NCBI RefSeq assembly: GCF_036346875.1
Contig: NZ_CP107852.1
Coordinates: forward strand, 2,170,001 to 2,234,000
Length of the DNA stretch: 64,000 bases
Direction: 5' to 3'
Source of the DNA: Nocardia sp. NBC_00508
GTDB lineage: Bacteria; Actinomycetota; Actinomycetes; Mycobacteriales; Mycobacteriaceae
Shown here: one piece after another, positions 24,405 through 32,507 of the stretch
Position numbering within the stretch: position 1 is the stretch's first letter
Layout of the letters: each line of letters starts with the position of its first letter
Translations under genes and position numbers: made by a program
The notes under the pieces: generated by a model
Databases searched by the model: none
What the model saw: the letters and a program-made list of their open reading frames with translations, nothing else
Told to the model about the DNA's origin: nothing

Positions 24405-24479
24405 TCAGGGGCGCTCGAACTCTCCATCGGCTACGCCTGCGGTGAAGGCGTCCCATTCGATCGAGCGCGCCCGAGATCG
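24405..24479 (-). pseudogene. DUF397 gene remnant (C-terminus only)
   Basis: The minus strand encodes IEWDAFTAGVADGEFERP and a stop, the highly conserved C-terminal end of DUF397 proteins, small partners of XRE-type regulators in actinobacteria. An in-frame TGA stands about 24 codons upstream and the CVEV/VRDSK part of the domain is not intact in any frame. The gene is therefore decayed. No XRE partner is left nearby. Confidence 0.7.
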
Positions 24480-24582
24480 GGCAGGTGGAAGTTCTCATCG
24501 GCACCTGCACTCTGGATCGCCAACCGTGCACTAACCTTCACGGTGGATGGGCGAATCCGTTTGCACGGGCAACCTTTTCGCG

Positions 24583-24966
24583 TCAAAGCACCGGAACGAC
24601 TCGGACTCCGTACCCGTTGTAGAGGCGGGGCTGGCTGGTCAGGACTCCGATATCGAGGCTGCGGGCAACCCATACGACTGGGGCCACCAGCGGCCAATCG
24701 GCCTGCGCGCCCGTGACGGGAATGTGGGATCCGATGCGGACGGCGAGCTCGGCGTCCAGGTCGACAACCTTGATCACTACGCGGCGACGTAGCAGATCGG
24801 CCAGTTCACCGCTGCTGGTGTCCGCGGCTCGGGTTGCCTCCATCAGGGATACCGTCGGCACGGCGAGAAATCGCCGATCACGGACGTAGTCATCGACCAA
24901 GACCTGCCCGAAGATCGGGGTTTCGGCGAAGGAGGTCAGTGCGGTGTGGTCAGCGACGTTGCTCAC
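24583..24966 (-). CDS. PIN-domain-like toxin of a type II toxin-antitoxin pair
   Basis: About 127 aa from GTG 24966, which overlaps the antitoxin stop (GTGA). The N-terminus NVADHTALTSF matches the PIN pattern DxSAL; an acidic residue follows in VSLMEATRAAD, and Asp again in VVDLDAEL. The C-terminus LTSQPRLYNGYGVRVVPV corresponds to the usual T(A/S)xPxxY end. Some acidic residues are shifted compared with VapC ribonucleases, so RNase activity is plausible but not certain. Longer starts up to 25017 would lie inside the antitoxin gene and are rejected. Confidence 0.7.
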   Translation of the reverse strand: MSNVADHTALTSFAETPIFGQVLVDDYVRDRRFLAVPTVSLMEATRAADTSSGELADLLRRRVVIKVVDLDAELAVRIGSHIPVTGAQADWPLVAPVVWVARSLDIGVLTSQPRLYNGYGVRVVPVL

Positions 24967-25277
24967 GCAGCGCCCGCCGCAGACGCGCGGTCGGCAGCCT
25001 TGACTCGGCGTAGCCACTCGCGGGCCTGGGCGATTTCCTCGGGTGTGTGCGCGTTGATCTTCTCGTCCAGTTCGGCGATGGTCTGCGCGCGCAGGGCATC
25101 GTCGAAGTAGGCCGGGGGCAGCAGGCCCGACCGGAGCAGTGCGGCCGGGACCACGGCGGCGATCTCCTTGCCGGCGCGGGTCACGATGACGGGGCGACCG
25201 GATTCGGCCACGTCGTTGACGACCTGGCCGAGCTGGTCACGCAGCTCGGTGAGCGGAACGCTGTGGTAGTCGGTCAT
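24963..25277 (-). CDS. Phd/YefM-type antitoxin
   Basis: The 104-aa protein starts MTDYHSVPLTELRDQLGQVVNDVAESG and contains RPVIVTRAGKEIAAVVP, the hallmark of Phd/YefM DNA-binding N-domains. The acidic C-terminal half (AELDEKINAHTPEEIAQAREWL) would wrap the toxin. It is the first gene of the pair, as expected, and should repress its own promoter with the toxin. Confidence 0.85.
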   Translation of the reverse strand: MTDYHSVPLTELRDQLGQVVNDVAESGRPVIVTRAGKEIAAVVPAALLRSGLLPPAYFDDALRAQTIAELDEKINAHTPEEIAQAREWLRRVKAADRASAAGAA

Positions 25278-25286
25278 GTCTTCGAC

Positions 25287-25304
25287 TGTACATCGGACCG
25301 TACA
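25287..25304. promoter_or_regulatory. possible toxin-antitoxin operator
   Basis: TGTACATCGGACCGTACA has perfect TGTAC/GTACA arms, 10 bp upstream of the antitoxin ATG, a typical position for antitoxin autorepression. Confidence 0.45.
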
Positions 25305-25377
25305 AACTCGGCAGGGTGACTTCGGCTGGCTGCATCTCGGGGCCCATGCGGTAGCCGGCCCTGGACGGCACCAGTCG

Positions 25378-26205
25378 TCAGCGGTTGGTGAACTTCGCGG
25401 GGCGCTTCTCGACGAAGGCGCTCATGCCTTCCTTCTGGTCCTCGATCGCGAACAGCGAGTGGAAGACGCGGCGTTCGAAGCGCAGGCCCTCGGCGAGGGT
25501 GGTTTCGAACGAGCGGTTCACCGCTTCCTTGGCGATCATCGTGACCGGCAGCGACATCGACGCGATGGTCTCGGCGACCTCGAGCGCGGTGTCGAGCAGT
25601 TCCGCGGCGGGCACGATGCGCGAGACCAGACCGGCACGCTCCGCCTCCTCGGCGTCCATATTGCGGCCGGTGAGCACTAGGTCCATCGCCTTCGCCTTGC
25701 CGATCGCGCGGGTCAGGCGCTGCGAGCCGCCGATGCCGGGGATGACGCCCAGCTTGATCTCCGGCTGCCCGAACTTCGCGGTGTCGGCCGCCAGCAGGAT
25801 GTCGCAGATCATGGCGAGCTCACAGCCGCCGCCCAGCGCGTAGCCCGCGACCGCGGCGATGGTGGGCTTGCGGAACTGCGCCAGCCGGTCCCAGCGGGCG
25901 AAGTAGTCGTTGAGGAACATGTCCATGTACGACTTGGGCTGCATCTCCTTGATGTCGGCGCCCGCCGCGAAGGCCCGCTCCGACCCGGTGATCACGATGG
26001 CGCCGATCCCGTCGTCGTGCTCGAGCTCGTCGAGCGCGGCGATGACGTCGTCGAGGACCTGCGCGTTCAGTGCGTTCAGCGCCTGCGGGCGGTTCAGCGT
26101 GATCCAGCCGACCCGGCCCTTGCGTTCCAGCAGAATCGTCTCGAAGTCCGGCCCTCCCGTCACCCGGCCGCCGCCCCCCACGGAATCGCTTCGCGATGCG
26201 TTCAT
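25378..26205 (-). CDS. enoyl-CoA hydratase of the valine operon
   Basis: The 275-aa crotonase has both catalytic glutamates, in [14 protein letters not shown] and [16 protein letters not shown]. It should hydrate methacrylyl-CoA to 3-hydroxyisobutyryl-CoA in this context, and may serve other short enoyl-CoAs. It is the last gene of the minus-strand operon; its ATG lies 2 bp after the mmsB stop. The first 18 residues ([18 protein letters not shown]) are not family-like, so a later GTG start ([10 protein letters not shown]) is possible. Confidence 0.92.
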   Translation of the reverse strand: MNASRSDSVGGGGRVTGGPDFETILLERKGRVGWITLNRPQALNALNAQVLDDVIAALDELEHDDGIGAIVITGSERAFAAGADIKEMQPKSYMDMFLNDYFARWDRLAQFRKPTIAAVAGYALGGGCELAMICDILLAADTAKFGQPEIKLGVIPGIGGSQRLTRAIGKAKAMDLVLTGRNMDAEEAERAGLVSRIVPAAELLDTALEVAETIASMSLPVTMIAKEAVNRSFETTLAEGLRFERRVFHSLFAIEDQKEGMSAFVEKRPAKFTNR

Positions 26206-26207
26206 CT

Positions 26208-27101
26208 TCAGGCACCCTCTTGGTCGGAACGTTCTCGGATATCGGTGACGATAGCGGAGAAGTCCCGCCCGGCGTCCGTCTGGTTGAACCGGGTATAGAT
26301 CTCGGCGGCGAGCATTCCGAGCTGACCATCGACGTTGTTCTCACGCAAAGCGTTCGCTGCCAGGCCGAGGTCCTTGGTCATCAGCGCCGTGGCGAAACCG
26401 GGCTGGTAGTCGTTGTTGGCGGGGCTGGTCGGCACCGGGCCGGGGACCGGGCAGTAGCTGGTCAGCGCCCAGCTCTGGCCGGAGGCGGTGGAGACCACAT
26501 CGAAGAACGACTGGTGGCTCAGGCCCAGCTTCTCGCCGAGAACCAGCGACTCCGACAGCGCGATCATCGAGATGCCCAGCAGCATGTTGTTGCAGATCTT
26601 CGCCGCTTGGCCCACACCGGAGCCGCCGCAGTGCACGACTTTGCCGCCCATTACCTCGAGCACGGGAAGCGCGGCGGCGAAGCCTTCGGCGGCGCCGCCG
26701 ACCATGAAGGTCAGCGTCCCGGCCGCCGCGCCCGCCACACCGCCGGAGACGGGAGCGTCCAGCGCGCGGTGTCCGGCGGCGGTGGCGCGTTCGGCCGCGG
26801 TTTTGGCGTCGGCCACGTCGATGGTGGAGCAGTCGATGAACAGCGTGCCGGGTGCGGCGACCGGAAGCAGTTCGGCGTACACGTCGAGGACGAGTTTGCC
26901 GTTGGGCAGCATGGTGATCACGGTGTCGGCGGCCGCCGCGTCGGCGGCCGCGCCCACGACCGTCGCGCCGTCACGCTCGGCCTGTTCCCGCGCCGCGGGC
27001 ACCGGATCGAAGGCGACTACCTCATAACCCGCCCGTACCAGGTTGGCCGCCATCGGCGCGCCCATGTGGCCGAGGCCGAGGAAACCGATTCGCTTGCTCA
27101 T
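26208..27101 (-). CDS. mmsB: 3-hydroxyisobutyrate dehydrogenase
   Basis: The 297-aa NAD-dependent enzyme converts 3-hydroxyisobutyrate to methylmalonate semialdehyde. The Rossmann motif is [15 protein letters not shown] (residues 4-18), the substrate-binding motif [11 protein letters not shown] is near residue 117, and the catalytic Lys is in [11 protein letters not shown]. The ATG overlaps the upstream stop by one base (TGATGA), so translation is coupled. Identity is secured by the flanking valine genes. Confidence 0.94.
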   Translation of the reverse strand: MSKRIGFLGLGHMGAPMAANLVRAGYEVVAFDPVPAAREQAERDGATVVGAAADAAAADTVITMLPNGKLVLDVYAELLPVAAPGTLFIDCSTIDVADAKTAAERATAAGHRALDAPVSGGVAGAAAGTLTFMVGGAAEGFAAALPVLEVMGGKVVHCGGSGVGQAAKICNNMLLGISMIALSESLVLGEKLGLSHQSFFDVVSTASGQSWALTSYCPVPGPVPTSPANNDYQPGFATALMTKDLGLAANALRENNVDGQLGMLAAEIYTRFNQTDAGRDFSAIVTDIRERSDQEGA

Positions 27102-28165
27102 CACGCCACCTCCGGGGCCACCAGACCCAGCTCTCGTTCGCCCAACTCGGCGAAATATGCGTCTACCTGCGCGTTCGTAACCTCGGCGAGAGTCGCTGGC
27201 GACCACTTGGGGGTACGGTCCTTGTCGATCACCTGCGCGCGGATGCCCTCGACCAGATCGTGCGAGGACAGCGAGGCGATCGAGACCCGGTACTCCTCGT
27301 TCAGCACCGTCTCCAGGCTCGGCGCGGTCCGCGCGGCCCGGAGCGAGCGCAGCGTGACCTTCAGCGCGACCGGGGATTTCGCCAGGATCTCGACCGCCGC
27401 CGCCCGCGCCTCGGGCGCTTCGTGCGCCCGCAGCCGCGCGACGATCTCCTCGACCGAATCGGCGCCGTAGCAGGCATCGATCCATCCCCGTCCGGCGACC
27501 AGCACGGATTCCGGTGCGTCCGTTGCGAACTTGGCGATCGCGATGTCGGCGCTCTCCGAACGCAGCGTCTCGAGCAGGGCGGGCAGGTCATTCGACGCGA
27601 CGAAATAGTCGGCGAAGCCTGCCGCGATCGCGTCGCCTGCGCTCATGCGCGCGGTGGTCAGCGCGACGTGGGCGCCGATCTCGCCCGGGGTCCGCGCGAG
27701 CAAATAGGTGCCGCCGACATCGGGAACGAAGCCGATGCCCACTTCCGGCATGCCGATCTTGGACCGTTCGGTGACGATGCGGTGGCTGCCGTGCCCGGAC
27801 AGGCCGACGCCGCCACCCATCACGATGCCGTCCATCACCACCACGTACGGCTTCGGGTAGCGACCGATCAGCGCGTTGAGGACGTACTCGTCGCGCCAGA
27901 ACCGGCCGGTCGCCGAATCCGGTGTATTCGCACCATCTTTCGCGTCGGCGTGAATGGCGACGATATCCCCGCCCGCACACAGCCCGCGCTCACCCGCGCC
28001 GGTGACGACAACGGTGCGCACCGCGTCGTCCTCGGTCCAAGTGCGCAGCGCATCCGTAATGGCGAGGGCCATCGAGTGATTCAGCGCGTTGATGGCCTTC
28101 GGCCGGTTCAGCGTGATCAGGCCGAGCCCGTCGCGCTGTTCGAGCAGAACTTCTGGTTCGGTCAT
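27101..28165 (-). CDS. 3-hydroxyisobutyryl-CoA hydrolase
   Basis: The 354-aa crotonase-superfamily hydrolase is longer than hydratases, with the HIBCH-specific features GLCAGGDIVAIH, MGGGVGLSGHGSHRIVTE and MPEVGIGFVPDVGGTYLL (Glu and Asp that act in thioester hydrolysis). It releases free 3-hydroxyisobutyrate from its CoA ester. The start ATG overlaps the stop of the 50-aa duplicated ORF (GCATGA). A generic annotation as enoyl-CoA hydratase would be imprecise. Confidence 0.92.
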   Translation of the reverse strand: MTEPEVLLEQRDGLGLITLNRPKAINALNHSMALAITDALRTWTEDDAVRTVVVTGAGERGLCAGGDIVAIHADAKDGANTPDSATGRFWRDEYVLNALIGRYPKPYVVVMDGIVMGGGVGLSGHGSHRIVTERSKIGMPEVGIGFVPDVGGTYLLARTPGEIGAHVALTTARMSAGDAIAAGFADYFVASNDLPALLETLRSESADIAIAKFATDAPESVLVAGRGWIDACYGADSVEEIVARLRAHEAPEARAAAVEILAKSPVALKVTLRSLRAARTAPSLETVLNEEYRVSIASLSSHDLVEGIRAQVIDKDRTPKWSPATLAEVTNAQVDAYFAELGERELGLVAPEVA

Positions 28166-28314
28166 GCTGTGTCCTTTCCGGCAGGAACGGGGCCCTGCGT
28201 GGTCACGCTGCGCTGCCGCCTCCGGGCCTGACCGTTCATGCTGTATCCACTGCCGGCATGAACGGGGCCCTGCGTGGTCACGCTGCGCTGCCGCCTCCGG
28301 GCCTGACCGTTCAT
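28162..28314 (-). CDS. 50-aa coupled ORF made of two 25-codon repeats
   Basis: Read on the minus strand the ORF starts at ATG 28314, overlapping the acyl-CoA dehydrogenase stop (ATGA), and ends at TGA 28162-28164, overlapping the hydrolase ATG. The peptide consists of two near-identical 25-residue units beginning MNGQARRRQRSVTTQGPV, with HAGSGYS after the first and PAGKDTA after the second. It is strongly basic. The perfect in-frame junctions at both ends mean ribosomes can pass through it. It may be only a spacer created by duplication of 75 bp that keeps coupling, rather than a functional peptide. Confidence 0.5.
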   Translation of the reverse strand: MNGQARRRQRSVTTQGPVHAGSGYSMNGQARRRQRSVTTQGPVPAGKDTA

Positions 28315-28316
28315 GC
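28162..28316. repeat. 75-bp tandem duplication in the valine operon
   Basis: A 57-bp block is identical at 28185-28241 and 28260-28316, and the preceding 20 bp (TGCTGT.TCC..T.CCGGCA) are also duplicated with a few changes. Each unit can fold: GAACGGTCAGGCCC near one end pairs with GGGCCCCGTTC near the other. Confidence 0.9.
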
Positions 28317-29450
28317 CGCTCCTACCACCGAGCGGGCGACGACCACCCGCATGATTTCGTTGGTGCCTTCGAGGATCTGGTGCACGCGCAGATCCCGGAC
28401 GATCTTCTCCACGCCGTACTCGGCCAGATAGCCATAGCCACCGTGCAACTGAAGCGCCTTGTTGGCCACCTCGAAACCGGCGTCTGTCGCGAATCGTTTC
28501 GCCATGGCGCACAGCTCGACCTTGTCCGGCGCGTCGGCGTCCAGTGCCGCGGCGGCCCGCCACAGCAAGGTGCGAGCGGCCTCCAATTGGGTGCGCATAT
28601 CGGCGAGTTCGAATTGCAGCGCCTGATTCTTCAGCAGCGGCTTGCCGAACGCGTGCCGCTCGGCGAGATACGGCACCGTCTTGTCCAGCGCCGCCTGCGC
28701 GCCGCCGACCGAGCACGCGGCGATATTCAGCCTGCCGCCGTTGAGCCCGTTCATCGCGATGCGGAAGCCGTCGCCTTCCGCGCCGAGCCGGTTCGACGCG
28801 GGAATCCTGGCGTCGGAGAAGATCACCTGACGGGTCGGTTGCGCGTTCCAGCCCATCTTCCTCTCGTTGGCGCCGAAGGAGACGCCGGGCGTGCCGGCGG
28901 GCACGATGAACGCCGAGATCCCGTGCGCCCCTGCGTCTCCGGTCCGCGCCATGACGACGTAGACGTCGGTGGCGCCCGCGCCGGAGATGAACTGCTTGGC
29001 GCCGTTGAAGACGTAGTCGTCGCCGTCGCGGACGGCCTTGGTGCTCAACGCCGCCGCGTCCGATCCGACACCCGGTTCGGTCAGCGCGTAACTGGCAAGC
29101 AGCTCCATCGTGGTCAGGCGGGGCAGCCAGCGGTTGCGCTGATCCTCGTCGCCGTAGCGATCGATCATCCACGTCGCCATGTTGTGGATGGAGATGTATG
29201 CGGCGATGGCCGGGCAGCCGGTGGCCAGCTGCTCGAAGATCCGCACGGCGTCGAGCCTGCGCAGGCCGGAACCGCCCACGTCCTCGCGCACGTAGATGCC
29301 GCCGAGGCCGAGTGGGCCCGCCTTACGCAGCACATCGACGGGAAAGTGCTTCTGCTCGTCCCATTCCAGCGCGTTCGGGGCGAGGAATTCGTCGGCGAAG
29401 CCGCGTGCGGTGTCGCGGATCGCCTTTTCGTCGTCGTTCAAGTCGAACAT
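28311..29450 (-). CDS. acyl-CoA dehydrogenase, probable isobutyryl-CoA dehydrogenase
   Basis: The 379-aa flavoprotein has the ACAD signatures YALTEPGVGSDAAAL and QLHGGYGYLAEYGVEKIVRD, with the catalytic Glu in HQILEGTNEIMR near the C-terminus, the position used by short-chain acyl-CoA dehydrogenases. In this operon it should oxidise isobutyryl-CoA to methacrylyl-CoA, passing electrons to ETF. It begins 6 bp after mmsA. Substrate is inferred from context. Confidence 0.92.
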   Translation of the reverse strand: MFDLNDDEKAIRDTARGFADEFLAPNALEWDEQKHFPVDVLRKAGPLGLGGIYVREDVGGSGLRRLDAVRIFEQLATGCPAIAAYISIHNMATWMIDRYGDEDQRNRWLPRLTTMELLASYALTEPGVGSDAAALSTKAVRDGDDYVFNGAKQFISGAGATDVYVVMARTGDAGAHGISAFIVPAGTPGVSFGANERKMGWNAQPTRQVIFSDARIPASNRLGAEGDGFRIAMNGLNGGRLNIAACSVGGAQAALDKTVPYLAERHAFGKPLLKNQALQFELADMRTQLEAARTLLWRAAAALDADAPDKVELCAMAKRFATDAGFEVANKALQLHGGYGYLAEYGVEKIVRDLRVHQILEGTNEIMRVVVARSVVGAA

Positions 29451-29455
29451 GCGCG

Positions 29456-30955
29456 TCAGTCCATGGTCGGGATGACGAACGCGTTGCTTTCCTTCAGGCC
29501 GGAGGGCCAGCGCTGCGTCACCGTCTTGGTCTTGGTGTAGAAGCGGATCGAATCCGGCCCGTGCTGGTTCAGATCGCCGAAACCGGAACGCTTCCAGCCG
29601 CCGAAGGTGTAGTACGCGATCGGCACGGGGATCGGGACGTTGACGCCGACCATGCCGACTTGCACGCGAGCGGCGAAGTCGCGGGCAGTGTCGCCGTCGC
29701 GGGTGAAGATCGCGACGCCGTTGCCGTACTCGTGCTCGTTGGCCAGCCGCAGCCCTTCTTCGTAGTCCTTGGCGCGGACCACGCTGAGCACCGGACCGAA
29801 GATCTCCTCGCGGTAGATCCGCATGTCCGGGGTGACGTTGTCGAACAACGTCGCGCCGACGAAGTAGCCGTCCTCGGCGCCGTCCACGACCAGCCCGCGA
29901 CCGTCCACCACCAGCTCGGCCCCCTCATCGAGGCCGAGCTGGACGTAGTTGTTCACGCGACGCACCCCGTCCTGGCCGACCAGCGGGCCGAAGTCGGCGC
30001 CCGGGTCGTCGGAGCGGCCGACGTTGAGCTTGTGCGCCCGCTCGGTCAGCTTGGCCACCAAGCGGTCGGCGGTCTCCTCGCCCACCGGAACCGCCACCGA
30101 GATGGCCATGCAGCGCTCGCCCGCGGAACCGTAACCAGCGCCGATCAACTGGTCGGCGACGTCGTCGAGATCGGCGTCCGGCATGACGATCGCGTGGTTC
30201 TTGGCGCCGCCGAAGCACTGGGCGCGCTTGCCGTTCGCGGTCGCGGTCTCGTAGATGTACTGCGCGATCGGGGTGGAGCCGACGAAGCCGACGGCCTTGA
30301 TCCGCGGATCGTGCAGCAGCGTGTCGACCGCTTCCTTATCCCCGTTGACCACGTTGAACACACCGGCGGGCAGACCGGCCTGGAGAAACAGCTCGGCCAG
30401 CCGCAGCGGCACCGAGGGGTCGCGTTCGGAGGGCTTGAGCACGAACGCGTTGCCGGTGGCAAGCGCGGGACCGGCCTTCCACAGCGGGATCATCGCCGGG
30501 AAGTTGAACGGGGTGATGCCCGCGACGACGCCGAGCGGCTGGCGCATCGAGTAGACGTCGATGCCAGTGCCCGCGCTCTCGGTGTATTCGCCCTTGAGCA
30601 GGTGGGGGATGCCGGTGGCGAACTCGATGACCTCCAGTCCGCGCTGGATGTCACCCTTGGCGTCGGCGATGGTCTTGCCGTGTTCGGAAGACAGCAGGGC
30701 GGCCAGCGAATCCATCTCGTCCTGCACCAGGGTGAGGAACCTCATCAGCACGCGCGCCCGCTTCTGCGGGTTGAACGCGGCCCACTCCGGCTGCGCCGCC
30801 TCGGCATTCGCGATGGCCGCCTCGACTTCGGACTTGCTCGCCAGCGGCACCCGGGCCTGCACTCGGCCGAGATTGGGATCGAAGACGTCGCCGAAGTTGC
30901 CGGACGCGCCCGGCACATGCTGTCCGCCGATGAAGTGGGTGAGTTCGCGAACCAT
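29456..30955 (-). CDS. mmsA: CoA-acylating methylmalonate-semialdehyde dehydrogenase
   Basis: The 499-aa aldehyde dehydrogenase-fold enzyme makes propionyl-CoA from methylmalonate semialdehyde with NAD and CoA. Signatures include PFNFPAMIPLWKAGPA, KPSERDPSVPLRLAELF, FVGSTPIAQYIY, and the catalytic Cys282 in SAGERCMAIS. Length and the AERCMA-type motif match MmsA rather than general ALDHs. It is the first gene of the operon and has a palindrome-like site 58 bp upstream. Confidence 0.96.
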   Translation of the reverse strand: MVRELTHFIGGQHVPGASGNFGDVFDPNLGRVQARVPLASKSEVEAAIANAEAAQPEWAAFNPQKRARVLMRFLTLVQDEMDSLAALLSSEHGKTIADAKGDIQRGLEVIEFATGIPHLLKGEYTESAGTGIDVYSMRQPLGVVAGITPFNFPAMIPLWKAGPALATGNAFVLKPSERDPSVPLRLAELFLQAGLPAGVFNVVNGDKEAVDTLLHDPRIKAVGFVGSTPIAQYIYETATANGKRAQCFGGAKNHAIVMPDADLDDVADQLIGAGYGSAGERCMAISVAVPVGEETADRLVAKLTERAHKLNVGRSDDPGADFGPLVGQDGVRRVNNYVQLGLDEGAELVVDGRGLVVDGAEDGYFVGATLFDNVTPDMRIYREEIFGPVLSVVRAKDYEEGLRLANEHEYGNGVAIFTRDGDTARDFAARVQVGMVGVNVPIPVPIAYYTFGGWKRSGFGDLNQHGPDSIRFYTKTKTVTQRWPSGLKESNAFVIPTMD

Positions 30956-31012
30956 GCCAGTCCTGTTCTCGTAGCCAGTCGGGACACCGCGATGCGGTAT
31001 ACGGGGATCCTA

Positions 31013-31031
31013 TAGTTGGATGTCCAAGTAT
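31013..31031 (-). promoter_or_regulatory. palindrome-like site upstream of mmsA
   Basis: TAGTTGGATGTCCAAGTAT has TTGGA/TCCAA arms around TG. The site matches that upstream of icmF in 16 of 19 positions, and is placed where a repressor would cover the mmsA promoter. Confidence 0.7.
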
Positions 31032-31133
31032 CGACAGACCGTTGTGCGTGATGTGATTCATCCCACGTCTGCGGCGGTCGGCTACCCGAGGCGCTCGGGC
31101 GTCCACAGCGCTAGCGAGTGGCGCATGGCTGAC

Positions 31134-32084
31134 CTAGCTCGGCTTCTTCTGGGATCTTGTGAGCTGGAAGGCGCCGAAGGCGAGCGTGATCGCGCCGATC
31201 GCCACGACCACGACCGCCGCGCCGAGCGCGTCGTCGGTCCATTCGGAGACCGCCTCGCCCGCGGCGAGCGCGATGGACACGCCACCGCCGATGACGAGCA
31301 CCGTCGATCGCTGGGTCGCGTACAGCACGAAGCAGACCAGCGCCACCAGCGCCGTGAGCCCGTAGGCCCAGGCCCGCCCCTCGACGTCGATGCTCTGCGC
31401 GGCCGCGACCGAGGTGACCATCGCGATCAGGTATCCGACCTGGGTTTCGATCAGGGCGCCGATTCTGGTCAGCGCGAACCACGCGCCGCCGACCAGCAGC
31501 ACGGCCGCACTGCCCCACGCGTCGTCGAGATCGAACACTTCGGTGAGCAACCCCGCGATCGCGGCGGGCACGAAGCACGCGCAGACGAGCATGCCGAGCA
31601 CCGAAGGCAGCGCGAGATAGCCGAGTATCGCGACCACCGCTCCTACCGCACACGCGGAAACCCAAGCGGCGTCGGAACTCCCGTCCTCCAACGCAGTGCC
31701 GACGGCTGCGGCGAGCGCGATAGAAGCGAGCGCGAACAGCACCGAAGCAAGCCTGGCGCGGGCGCCGTACGCCCGCTGGCGGGTGAACAACGCCCCGGCG
31801 AGGAGGACTCCGCCGAACAGCAGCCCGGCCGCCGCGATGGCGAGCACGCCCACCCGGACCGGACGGCCCAGGTCCTCCCAGGACGAATCCATCACCAGGA
31901 AGATCCCACCGAACAGCAGACCGGTGCCAAGGTAGGCGGCGATCTCGGCGAGCACTTTCCCGCGCGCCGCCGCAGCCTGCTCGACAGCAAGCGCCGCGAG
32001 TACCGCGTCGGCCTGCTCTCGGGACAGCACACCCTCGGCGACCAGCCGCCCTACCGCTGTCGCCGCCCTGTCGTCGCTCATCAT
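31134..32084 (-). CDS. DUF2157-type multi-pass membrane protein
   Basis: The 316-aa product starts MMSDDRAATAVGRLVAEGVLS; the frame continues upstream but is Cys/Arg-rich and not membrane-like. The soluble N-terminal stretch VAEGVLSREQADAVLAAL fits the DUF2157 start, followed by roughly ten hydrophobic segments. No transport motif is seen. Its function is unknown. It is downstream of nothing obvious and convergent to no gene; mmsA follows on the same strand after 178 bp. Confidence 0.78.
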   Translation of the reverse strand: MMSDDRAATAVGRLVAEGVLSREQADAVLAALAVEQAAAARGKVLAEIAAYLGTGLLFGGIFLVMDSSWEDLGRPVRVGVLAIAAAGLLFGGVLLAGALFTRQRAYGARARLASVLFALASIALAAAVGTALEDGSSDAAWVSACAVGAVVAILGYLALPSVLGMLVCACFVPAAIAGLLTEVFDLDDAWGSAAVLLVGGAWFALTRIGALIETQVGYLIAMVTSVAAAQSIDVEGRAWAYGLTALVALVCFVLYATQRSTVLVIGGGVSIALAAGEAVSEWTDDALGAAVVVVAIGAITLAFGAFQLTRSQKKPS

Positions 32085-32457
32085 GCGCCCAGTATGTCCG
32101 AGTCGGCAGCTCGGACAACACGAATCAGCCCGGGACAGCCCGCTCCGGTGTCGGCACCGACCTGGACTAACCGCGCTCCGACGACGCAGACCCCTCGCAA
32201 AACCATCGCGACAAACCGTCGACCTCAACCGTCCCACTGCCCGAGTCGAGCGCTCGACAACGCAAACCAGGACCGGCACAACGTTCGCGAACCAACACCG
32301 CCAGTAGGCGTCGACCTCGACAAACCGCATGTCCGCTGCGTGGCACGAACAAGACTCGGCACATCGCAGACACGAGCGGGAGTGCAGGGCGGGCCGTCGA
32401 TGACCCAGACCCGATCCCGCGGACAACCTGGCGATGTGATCACTATCACCGTAAGAT
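32085..32457. other. gap without supported gene
   Basis: Only short overlapping open frames are present. The stretch is rich in CGAC/ACCGAC runs and presumably holds the promoters of the membrane protein (minus) and icmF (plus). I see no structured RNA or repeat. Confidence 0.5.
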
Positions 32458-32476
32458 TAGTTTGACGTCCTAGTAT
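32458..32476 (+). promoter_or_regulatory. palindrome-like site upstream of icmF
   Basis: TAGTTTGACGTCCTAGTAT, with GACGTC at its centre, lies 31 bp upstream of the icmF GTG. It matches the mmsA site in 16 of 19 positions, implying one regulator for both promoters. Confidence 0.7.
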
Positions 32477-32507
32477 TGGGCGCCAATGGACTCGCCGGAG
32501 GAATCCC

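Noticed and set aside
24072..24427. Overlapping frames of 93 and 124 aa around 24.2 kb
   Set aside because: Both are Arg/Ser-rich with no start signal; the minus one covers the hairpin repeat and the DUF397 remnant in the wrong frame.
28162..28316. Possible CRISPR or attachment site
   Set aside because: Only two adjacent copies of one 75-bp unit without spacers; a tandem duplication explains it.
29198..31015. 605-aa plus-strand frame across mmsA
   Set aside because: It is the shadow of mmsA on the other strand; His/Arg/Ala-rich, no family pattern, whereas mmsA is clear.
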